From Bacillota bacterium (GTDB lineage: Bacteria > Bacillota > Clostridia > Saccharofermentanales > Fastidiosipilaceae), in the NCBI GenBank assembly GCA_023420115.1, contig JAEZWR010000048.1, positions 124,001-188,000 of the forward strand: a stretch of DNA of 64,000 bases, given 5' to 3'. Under the pieces are notes generated by a model. That model made no database searches. It had not been told where the DNA came from and saw only the letters and a list, made by a program, of their open reading frames with translations. A program made the translations under genes and the position numbers. Shown one piece after another: positions 18,211 through 25,577 of the stretch. Each line of letters begins with the position of its first letter. The first letter of the stretch is position 1.

Positions 18211-18238
18211 ATCTTTACTAGCTTTTGCTAGTTTGATA

Positions 18239-18270
18239 ATAGGAGGGGATGTACCCTCCTATTTTTTTCT
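18239..18270 (+). terminator. terminator after rpsU
   Basis: ATAGGAGGG pairs with CCCTCCTAT around a six-base loop, followed by a T7 run. Confidence 0.92.
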
Positions 18271-18366
18271 TGTTTTAAAAAGATGAGTCATTCGCTTAAT
18301 TACTTTTTATCTTTATGTTTAGTACGATAATTACGATAATTTTAAAATTTATGTAGAGGTATTATT

Positions 18367-19311
18367 TTGAATTACAATGATATATTTAAACTCTATCGTA
18401 AGTGTCAATTGTGTCCACATAATTGTGGGATAGATAGACAGAAACAACTGTCTTTTTGTTCATCTTCTTCAAGCTGTAAAATCGCAGCTGCCCTGCCACA
18501 TCACTGGGAAGAACCTATAATTTGTAGCGAAAAAGGCTCAGGAACAATTTTCTTTTCGTCATGTACTTTGAAGTGCGTATATTGTCAAAATTGCCAGATA
18601 TCTCATAGAAACTTAGGCTATGAAATTGAAGTGGATGAACTTTTAAATATTTACTATTCTTTGGCTGAAAAAGGTGTCTGTAATATTAATTTAGTTACTG
18701 CAGAACATTTCATCCCTCATATTGTCGCCTCTATTTCAGAAGCAAAAAAGAGAGGTTTTGATTTGCCTTTTGTATTAAATACAAGTTCATACATTAATGT
18801 CTCAAGTCTTAAGATGCTTGATGGCTTGATAGATATTTATCTTCCTGATTTGAAATTTTATTCATCTAAGTTATCTAAGAAATATTGTGGTGATGAGAAA
18901 TATCCGATAGTAGCGAGATCCGCTATTCAAGAAATGTATAGACAGAGACCTAGATTAAAGTTTGCTAAAAATGGCTTGCTACAGGAGGGGTTAATCGCCA
19001 GGGTGCTTTTGTTACCCGGGCTAGTCGATGATGCAAAAATGAGCGTTTCTTATCTATATACTACCTATGGAGATTCGATTTTTATAAGTATTATGAGTCA
19101 ATATACTCCACTAAGTTATTTGTGCAATGAATATCCAGAGATTAATCGTAAGGTCAGCGTGAATGAATATAATGAATTAATTGATTTTGCGATTCAAATT
19201 GGTGTTAATAGGTCTTTTATTCAGGAAATGGAAGCTGCTAGTGAAAGTTTTATCCCAAAGTTTTTTGAAGATGAAGATAGAGTAAATTTGTCGGATAAAG
19301 TCAAAAAATAA
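18367..19311 (+). CDS. radical SAM protein, pyruvate formate-lyase activating enzyme-like
   Basis: The 314-residue protein carries the radical SAM motif CTLKCVYCQN (Cys at 66, 70, 73), preceded by the subfamily pattern CQLCPHNCGIDR and GSGTIFFSS. These proteins resemble PflA-type activases of unknown substrate (the PflX/YhcC-like group with CxLCPRxCGxxR). It uses S-adenosylmethionine and a [4Fe-4S] cluster. It starts with TTG, 7 bases after AGAGG. It sits just upstream of the SUF operon, a source of its Fe-S cluster, though the spacer with its own operator-like site suggests separate transcription. The client protein is not visible here. Confidence 0.85.
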   Translation: MNYNDIFKLYRKCQLCPHNCGIDRQKQLSFCSSSSSCKIAAALPHHWEEPIICSEKGSGTIFFSSCTLKCVYCQNCQISHRNLGYEIEVDELLNIYYSLAEKGVCNINLVTAEHFIPHIVASISEAKKRGFDLPFVLNTSSYINVSSLKMLDGLIDIYLPDLKFYSSKLSKKYCGDEKYPIVARSAIQEMYRQRPRLKFAKNGLLQEGLIARVLLLPGLVDDAKMSVSYLYTTYGDSIFISIMSQYTPLSYLCNEYPEINRKVSVNEYNELIDFAIQIGVNRSFIQEMEAASESFIPKFFEDEDRVNLSDKVKK

Positions 19312-19391
19312 CTATTATCATATGGATTTAATAGAAAATTATAAAAAGTGTTTACAAAAAGGAGCTAAGTTTGTGCCTGCGGTTACTGTGT

Positions 19392-19413
19392 TTACCAATT
19401 TGGTAATTATAAT
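19392..19413 (+). promoter_or_regulatory. operator-like inverted repeat and -10 box upstream of sufC
   Basis: TTACCAA at 19392-19398 and TTGGTAA at 19400-19406 form a perfect 7-base inverted repeat around one T. TATAAT follows at 19408-19413, so the repeat occupies the -35/-10 spacer of a putative suf promoter. A repressor binding here would block transcription. The regulator is unknown; an Rrf2-type protein is only a guess. Confidence 0.45.
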
Positions 19414-19465
19414 TTAGCAGAGAAAATAATAGATTAAATAAATATGGAAGGAATAACAGGATTCA

Positions 19466-20260
19466 ATGAATAAGCAACCAGTTTTAGAAATAATAGATTT
19501 ACATGCTAGTGTAGATGGTAAAGAAATACTCAAAGGTGTTAATCTCACTCTTAAAGGTGGCGAGATGCATGCAATTATGGGCCCAAATGGGACTGGTAAG
19601 TCTACTTTATCGATGGTCTTGATGGGTTCGCCTAATTATGAAGTAACATCGGGTAAGGCTCTTCTCAATGGGGAAGATCTTTTTGAAATGGAAGTTGATG
19701 AGAGAGCTAGGAAGGGTCTTTTTCTAGCTATGCAGTACCCTGCCGAGATTCCCGGTGTAACTAATTCGGATTTTTTACGAACTGCAATTAATGCAAAAAG
19801 GGACAAAGATGATCCCATGGGTGTCTTGCCATTCAGACAGGAATTGTCTAAGGCTTGTAAAGAACTTGAGATGAATAGCGATCTTCCAAAAAGATATTTA
19901 AACGAAGGATTCAGCGGGGGCGAGAAGAAGAGAAATGAAATTTTACAGATGAAAATGCTTAAGCCATCATTTGCTATTTTAGATGAGGTTGACTCAGGTC
20001 TTGATATCGACGCTTTGAGAATTGTCGGTGAAAATGTTTCGGCAATGGTAAAAGAGAGAAAAGAGGAAATGGGTGTGCTTCTTATAACACATTACCAAAG
20101 ACTATTGGATGTCGTTCAACCTGATTTCGTTCACGTTTTAATGAATGGAAAGATAGTTAAGAGTGGTGATATGGACTTGGCTCATAAGCTTGAGACTGAT
20201 GGTTATGAGTGGTTAAAGGAAGAACTCGGCATTAAGACAGTTGATGAAGATATTATTTAA
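19466..20260 (+). CDS. sufC: Fe-S cluster assembly ATPase SufC
   Basis: The 264-residue ABC-type ATPase powers the SufBCD scaffold. It has Walker A MGPNGTGKSTLSM, the Q-loop AMQYPAEIPGVTN typical of SufC, the signature GFSGGEKKRNEI, Walker B FAILDEVDSGLDIDAL and the H-switch ITHYQRLL. It is a soluble, non-transport ABC protein. It is first in a tight sufC-D-S-U-B operon, with sufD starting 26 bases after it. Confidence 0.97.
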   Translation: MNKQPVLEIIDLHASVDGKEILKGVNLTLKGGEMHAIMGPNGTGKSTLSMVLMGSPNYEVTSGKALLNGEDLFEMEVDERARKGLFLAMQYPAEIPGVTNSDFLRTAINAKRDKDDPMGVLPFRQELSKACKELEMNSDLPKRYLNEGFSGGEKKRNEILQMKMLKPSFAILDEVDSGLDIDALRIVGENVSAMVKERKEEMGVLLITHYQRLLDVVQPDFVHVLMNGKIVKSGDMDLAHKLETDGYEWLKEELGIKTVDEDII

Positions 20261-20286
20261 TTTTGAAAGTTGGAGAGGTAAATATA

Positions 20287-21405
20287 ATGTCTAAACAATT
20301 AAATGAGCTCATTAAGTGCTACGAAGACAAAGGACAACTTTGCCTTTCTTTAAGTGCTAATGATAATCAATCCAAATTCAATCTAAATAATTTCGAAGAA
20401 ATTAAGGTGAATACCTATTTGAGTGAATCAAATGTATCTCAATTAGAATTTGATAAAAAAGTGTTTGCTAATCTTGATACTAAGAATAGGCAAACTAGGG
20501 GCAAAGAATATCCTTTGTTTATAAATAAAAAGGGAAATGAAAGATTCATCAATCTAGAATTAAAATCAATAACAGATGAATTATGTACTCTTGTCTTATT
20601 TTGTCAGAGTGCAGAAAATGATTCTCTATTTGTAAATGTCAAAGTAGCAGAGAATTCTAAATGGAGATTAGTGTTTATATCTTCAGCAGAAGCAGTTTCT
20701 GCCACATATTTTAATCATAATATTAAAGATGATTCTCGTCTTGAATTTATAACTATCTCATTGAGTGAAGATTTGCTTTCAAGGTCATTTATGAGTAAGG
20801 AAGGACCAGATCCGAGCGGATATCACATTTATTCCATCGCGCAAGTAGGAAAGGATGCTTATTATCATCTTCAACAGGTATCATTAGGTGGAGTATGTGG
20901 CGGTAAATCAGTCGCTGAACTTTGCCAAGAAGGGGCAGAAGCATATTTAGATACGGCTTGTTTTGTGGAAGAAAATTGTGTTCAGTCTTATGAACTTGAA
21001 ACTGTTCATCACGCTCCACATACGACATCTGACATCAATTCATATGGTGTTGTAGCAGAGAATGCACGCGGTGAGTTAATTGGAAGAGGAGATATTGATA
21101 AAGGGTCTTTTGCATCAAGTTGTCAGCAAGACTCAAGACTTTTAGCGCTCGACTCTACTAGCGAAGCTTTGTGTTATCCACTTTTGCTTATAAATGAATA
21201 TGATGTTATTGCTGGACATTCCTCCGGTGTGGGACAAGTAGATGAGGACGCTGTATTCTATTTGCGTTCAAGAGGTCTTAATGAGAAAGATAGTAAGAGA
21301 CTTATGATTGCTGCTTTTCTTAAGCCTAATATTGAAAAGATAATGGATGATACTGCTAGAGAATATCTAGTCGATAGGCTTGATGCTAAGGTTGTAAATA
21401 GATAA
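20287..21405 (+). CDS. sufD: Fe-S cluster assembly protein SufD
   Basis: SufD pairs with SufB in the scaffold complex. The 372-residue product has the SufBD beta-helix core and the family's C-terminal region: HHAPHTTSDINSYGVVAENA, ARGELIGRGDIDKG, SEALCYPLLLINEYDVIAGHS and VGQVDEDAVFYLRSRGL. The start is the ATG at 20287, 6 bases after GGAGAGG; an in-frame TTG at 20263 has no good site. The N-terminal half is divergent, as is common for SufD. It sits between sufC and sufS. Confidence 0.93.
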   Translation: MSKQLNELIKCYEDKGQLCLSLSANDNQSKFNLNNFEEIKVNTYLSESNVSQLEFDKKVFANLDTKNRQTRGKEYPLFINKKGNERFINLELKSITDELCTLVLFCQSAENDSLFVNVKVAENSKWRLVFISSAEAVSATYFNHNIKDDSRLEFITISLSEDLLSRSFMSKEGPDPSGYHIYSIAQVGKDAYYHLQQVSLGGVCGGKSVAELCQEGAEAYLDTACFVEENCVQSYELETVHHAPHTTSDINSYGVVAENARGELIGRGDIDKGSFASSCQQDSRLLALDSTSEALCYPLLLINEYDVIAGHSSGVGQVDEDAVFYLRSRGLNEKDSKRLMIAAFLKPNIEKIMDDTAREYLVDRLDAKVVNR

Positions 21406-21430
21406 GTTCTTAATCTGGAAGGTGTAGACT

Positions 21431-22690
21431 ATGGGAAACTGTATTTTGGCACTCGATGGTCTAAGTTTCGATCAACATAGGAGTGATTTCCCAATTTTAT
21501 CTAGAGATCTTAATGGTAAAAAGTTTTGTTATTTGAATTCTGCTGCAACGAGTTTAAAACCTTTGTGTGTTATTAATTCGATGAACGATTTTTACCAGAA
21601 TTGGGGCGTTAGTGCCGCTAGAGGTGCTGATCGTATTTCTTATCAAGCAAGTCAGATGTATGATGAAGCAAGGAGAAAAGTTGCTAATTTTATCGCTGCG
21701 AAATCGCCTAGATCTATAGTATTCACCCGTGGTACGACTTCGGCTATTAATATGATAGCTAGGAGCTTGGAAGAGTGTTTGATTGAACAGGGTTCAGAGA
21801 TAATAGTCAGCGAGCAAGAGCATCACGCAAATTACATTCCATGGCAGCAGCTCGCAATTAGAAAAAAGGCTGTTCTTGTAATTGTTAAGTCCCAGAAAAA
21901 TGGGGAAGTGGATTATGATGATCTAAAGTCTAAATTAAATGAAAGAAGTAAAATTGTTTGCTTATCGCATCAGACCAATGTAATGGGCGCCTTGAATGAT
22001 GTAGGTAGACTTAGTGATATAGTTCATAGCAATTCAAAAGCCTATTTATTAATTGATGGGGCACAGGGTGCTTTGCATCAGCGGATTAATGTGAGTGAGT
22101 CCGATGTTGATTTTTATGCTTTTTCTGCTCATAAGTTATTCGGTCCCACTGGAATTGGTTGCTTCTATGCTAAAGAACATTTACTTGATAAGATGCCACC
22201 GGTTGAGATGGGCGGAGAGATGATAGAAACAGTTTCTGAGTTTGATACTACCTTTGCAGATATTCCGAGTAAATTTGAAGCTGGAACTATGATGTATGCA
22301 GAGGCTGTTGGATTCAAAACTGCACTGGATTATGTGGATAGACTTGGCTTTGAAAGAATGCAAGAAAAAATTTCTTCCATTACTGAGTACGCACTTGAAC
22401 GACTTATAAAGTTGAACAATGTTGAAATATATAATCAAGAGACTGCAATTAGTTCGGGCATTATAACTTTTAATATAAAGAATACTCATCCACATGACGC
22501 TGCATCTGTTTATGACGGAGAAGGAATTGCATTGAGAGCAGGTCATCATTGTGCTCAACGTGTGATGGCATGGCTTGGTCAAAAAAGTACTTTGAGAGCA
22601 AGTTTCTCAATTTATAATACCGAAGACGATGCGGATAGATTTGTTGAATGCAGTAAAAAGGCAGGTGATTATATTGACATCTTATTCTGA
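21431..22690 (+). CDS. sufS: cysteine desulfurase SufS
   Basis: This PLP enzyme removes sulfur from cysteine for cluster assembly. In the 419-residue product the PLP lysine is K235 in FSAHKLFGPTGIG, and the active-site Cys is C374 in RAGHHCAQRVMAWLG. The class II N-terminal pattern (LNSAATSLKP; WGVSAARGADRISYQASQMYDEAR) and HHANYIPWQQL are present. Start ATG follows GGAAGGTG. The end overlaps the start of sufU by 17 bases. Confidence 0.96.
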   Translation: MGNCILALDGLSFDQHRSDFPILSRDLNGKKFCYLNSAATSLKPLCVINSMNDFYQNWGVSAARGADRISYQASQMYDEARRKVANFIAAKSPRSIVFTRGTTSAINMIARSLEECLIEQGSEIIVSEQEHHANYIPWQQLAIRKKAVLVIVKSQKNGEVDYDDLKSKLNERSKIVCLSHQTNVMGALNDVGRLSDIVHSNSKAYLLIDGAQGALHQRINVSESDVDFYAFSAHKLFGPTGIGCFYAKEHLLDKMPPVEMGGEMIETVSEFDTTFADIPSKFEAGTMMYAEAVGFKTALDYVDRLGFERMQEKISSITEYALERLIKLNNVEIYNQETAISSGIITFNIKNTHPHDAASVYDGEGIALRAGHHCAQRVMAWLGQKSTLRASFSIYNTEDDADRFVECSKKAGDYIDILF

Positions 22691-23168
22691 CCTTAGTAAA
22701 GAAGAACAAAATGAAATTTTTAAAGAGATAATAAAGGATCACTATCAATATCCTAGAAACCATGTACTATGTGACAAACCAGATTATTATCATGTGCATT
22801 TGAAGAATCCATCTTGCGGAGATGATCTTACAGTACAGGTTGCTATTGTTGACAATAAAATTACTGATATTCGTCAGAAAGGTGATGGTTGCAGTATATG
22901 TTGCGCCAGTGCTTCGATGATGAGCGAAATTTGCTGCGGTGACGATATTGCTACAGCAGAGAAGAGAATTGATGAGTTTAAGAAAATGGTTCGTGGTGAG
23001 CAATATGATATGGAGATTTTGTCTGAGGCAATATCACTTCAAGGAGTTGTAAAAGTGCCACCGAGAATCAAATGTTCGACTTTGGCATGGCTCGCATTAG
23101 AAAAGGCTTTGATGCAAGAAGAGAAAGTTTTGAGCCTAAGCACTGAAGACGGAGAAGAATTTAAATAA
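22674..23168 (+). CDS. sufU: SufU-type sulfurtransferase for Fe-S assembly
   Basis: SufU is a zinc protein that accepts sulfur from SufS. The 164-residue product has NPSCGDDLTVQV, GDGCSICCASASMMSE and PPRIKCSTLAW, giving the three Cys and the Asp zinc ligands known for the family. The TTG at 22674 is the start: AGGTGA lies 5 bases upstream and the protein then begins TSYSDLSKEEQNEIFKEII like other SufU. Two more cysteines (CC after GCSI and CCGDD) are not usual in the family as I know it. The reading frame overlaps the end of sufS. Confidence 0.93.
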   Translation: MTSYSDLSKEEQNEIFKEIIKDHYQYPRNHVLCDKPDYYHVHLKNPSCGDDLTVQVAIVDNKITDIRQKGDGCSICCASASMMSEICCGDDIATAEKRIDEFKKMVRGEQYDMEILSEAISLQGVVKVPPRIKCSTLAWLALEKALMQEEKVLSLSTEDGEEFK

Positions 23169-23226
23169 ATTATTAGCTGCGAACTTTTGATGCTAAATAT
23201 ATTTATCAAACTTATAGGAGATGAAA

Positions 23227-24693
23227 ATGGAGCAACTTGAAAATAAAAGAGAGTATTATTCTCAGGCTGAGAGACTGGCAAATAGCCAGAGTTTGGAAGA
23301 GGCTAATGCTATAAGTCAAGATTATAAATATGGATTTAGAGATGACGTCGAAGCTGTATTCAAGACAGAACGAGGTCTAAATGAAGATATAGTCAGACAG
23401 ATTAGCAAGGCAAAAAATGAACCTGAGTGGATGACAGAATTTAGACTAAAGGCTTATAAGACATTTATGAGTATGCCTTTCCCTACATGGGGACCTGATC
23501 TAAGTAAGGTGGATTTTAATTCTTTTTATTATTATTTTAATCCTGCTGAGAAGAGAGGCGTTGAAACTTGGGATGATGTTCCTCAAAAAATAAAGGATAC
23601 CTTCCAAAAATTAGGTATACCTGAGGCTGAACAGAAATATTTAGCTGGTGTTTCTACGCAGTATGAATCTGAGGTTGTATATAACAAAATTCACGATGAA
23701 CTCAGAGAAAAAGGTGTCATTTTCCTAGATACTGATACGGGACTAAAAGAGCATCCAGAGTTATTTAAAAAATATTTTTCTAAACTTGTTCCAATTGCGG
23801 ATAATAAACTCGCTGCTTTGAATTCAGCTTGTTGGTCTGGCGGATCTTTCATCTATGTTCCTAAAGGAGTTAAATTGGATCAGCCTTTACAGTCATATTT
23901 TAGAATTAACTCAGAGCAAATGGGGCAGTTTGAAAGAACTCTAATTATAGTAGATGACGATGCAGATTTGCACTATATTGAAGGTTGTACTGCTCCTAAG
24001 TATAGTACGGATGCACTTCACTCCGGTGTTATTGAAATCTTTGTCGGTAAACGTGCAAGATGCAGATATACTACGATTCAGAATTGGTCTGACAATGTTC
24101 TCAACCTTGTTACACAGCGTTCAATTGTAGATGAAGATGGTTCTATGGAATGGGTTGATGGAAATATTGGTGCAAGAACAACTATGAAGTATCCAGCTTG
24201 CTATCTTAAGGGAGAAGGCGCAAAGGGAACCGTTATTTCTGTTGCAGTTGCAGGAGAGGGCCAGACCCAAGATAATGGAGCAAGAATGATTCATATGGCT
24301 CCTAATACCTCTTCTTCAATTATTTCTAAATCTGTATCTCGTAATGGTGGTAATGCTACGTATCGTGGTACAGTTGATCATGCAAAGAATGCCCACAATT
24401 CAAAGACACATGTTGAATGTGACACTCTAATTCTTGATGAAAAGAGTAAGTCCGATACCATTCCTGCAAATAGAATACATAATGGCTCAAGTGAACTTTC
24501 ACACGAGGCCACTGTATCTAAAGTATCTGAGGAGCAGCTTTTTTATCTTCAGAGTAGGGGCATATCTGAAGAAAAAGCTACAGAGATGATTATCATGGGA
24601 TTTATAGAACCTTTTACAAGGGAACTTCCTATGGAGTATGCTATAGAACTCAATCAGCTTATGAAACTTGATATGAGTGCATCCCAAGGTTAA
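23227..24693 (+). CDS. sufB: Fe-S cluster assembly protein SufB
   Basis: SufB is the scaffold protein where clusters are built. The 488-residue product has the family segments YKYGFRDDVEAVFKTERGL, FSKLVPIADNKLAALNSACWSG, SIVDEDGSMEWVDGNIGA, MIHMAPNTSSSIISKSVS, and the final QLFYLQSRGISEEKATEMII. An ATG at 23221 abuts AGGAG with no spacer; the second ATG at 23227, 6 bases away, is chosen. It is the last gene of the operon and is followed by a strong terminator. Confidence 0.97.
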   Translation: MEQLENKREYYSQAERLANSQSLEEANAISQDYKYGFRDDVEAVFKTERGLNEDIVRQISKAKNEPEWMTEFRLKAYKTFMSMPFPTWGPDLSKVDFNSFYYYFNPAEKRGVETWDDVPQKIKDTFQKLGIPEAEQKYLAGVSTQYESEVVYNKIHDELREKGVIFLDTDTGLKEHPELFKKYFSKLVPIADNKLAALNSACWSGGSFIYVPKGVKLDQPLQSYFRINSEQMGQFERTLIIVDDDADLHYIEGCTAPKYSTDALHSGVIEIFVGKRARCRYTTIQNWSDNVLNLVTQRSIVDEDGSMEWVDGNIGARTTMKYPACYLKGEGAKGTVISVAVAGEGQTQDNGARMIHMAPNTSSSIISKSVSRNGGNATYRGTVDHAKNAHNSKTHVECDTLILDEKSKSDTIPANRIHNGSSELSHEATVSKVSEEQLFYLQSRGISEEKATEMIIMGFIEPFTRELPMEYAIELNQLMKLDMSASQG

Positions 24694-24721
24694 TAGATAT
24701 AGCTTGTTTTAATAATTGTTA

Positions 24722-24768
24722 AAATCTGTGACTGAATAAATTAATGATTTAGTCACAGATTTTTTTAT
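24722..24768 (+). terminator. terminator of the suf operon
   Basis: AATCTGTGACT pairs with AGTCACAGATT, with an AT-rich loop, followed by TTTTTTATT. Confidence 0.85.
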
Positions 24769-24848
24769 TAGAACTTTCATTGTGTTAGGAAGATATTCAA
24801 ATATAGTAATATAATATAAAGAAAAAACTGAGTTACATGAGGTGAGTT

Positions 24849-25481
24849 ATGAGTTTTAGGGAAAGATTTGCTACGACAGCTGTAGTTCCAGTAGTTGTTT
24901 TGGATAGTGAAGATGATGCTGTGAAGTTAGCAGAGGCAATGCTCAAAGGTGGAATTGATATTGCAGAGGTCACTTTTAGAACAGCTGCAGCTGAAGCTTC
25001 TATAAGAAAAATAAGTCAAGAGCTTCCTGAAGTACTCGTAGGCGCAGGTACAGTTATAAATTTAGAACAGTGCAAAAGAGCAATTGAAGCAGGTGCAAAA
25101 TTTATTGTAAGTCCGGGCGTGTCTGAGTCAGTCATTCGCTATTGCCAGGAAAGGAATGTTCCAGTTATACCTGGCTGTGTAACGCCTAGTGAAATTATGA
25201 AATGTTTGGAACTAGGAATAGATACCGTTAAATTTTTCCCAGCAGGATCCTTTGGAGGGTTAAATACTATTAAGTCTCTTTCCGCCCCTTTTCCACAGGT
25301 GAAATTTATGCCAACAGGTGGAGTTTCAGCTAGCAATTTGGCTGAGTTTCTGAAGAATAAATCAATACTAGCTTGTGGTGGAAGTTGGATATGTGCTAGC
25401 AAATTAGTCAAGGAAGGAAATTTTGAAGAAATTACAAGATTATGTCGAGAGGCTAGAGAAATAGCCGACAGTGTAAGATAG
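24849..25481 (+). CDS. eda: 2-dehydro-3-deoxy-phosphogluconate (KDPG/KHG) aldolase
   Basis: The 210-residue class I aldolase splits KDPG to pyruvate and glyceraldehyde-3-phosphate. IDIAEVTFRTAAAEASI carries the conserved Glu, VGAGTVINLEQ is the next motif, and the Schiff-base lysine is in GIDTVKFFPAGSFGG. FMPTGGVSASNL and ACGGSWICA end the barrel. Start ATG follows AGGTGAG. It is alone, without kdgK or uronate genes nearby, so its sugar pathway is not clear. Confidence 0.93.
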   Translation: MSFRERFATTAVVPVVVLDSEDDAVKLAEAMLKGGIDIAEVTFRTAAAEASIRKISQELPEVLVGAGTVINLEQCKRAIEAGAKFIVSPGVSESVIRYCQERNVPVIPGCVTPSEIMKCLELGIDTVKFFPAGSFGGLNTIKSLSAPFPQVKFMPTGGVSASNLAEFLKNKSILACGGSWICASKLVKEGNFEEITRLCREAREIADSVR

Positions 25482-25577
25482 TAGTTTGTTTTAGTTATAA
25501 GTCAATCTTGATTTAATTAGAGTTATAGATAATAGAACTAAAATTTGTATTTACGAATTTTTAGAATGGAGTTACAT

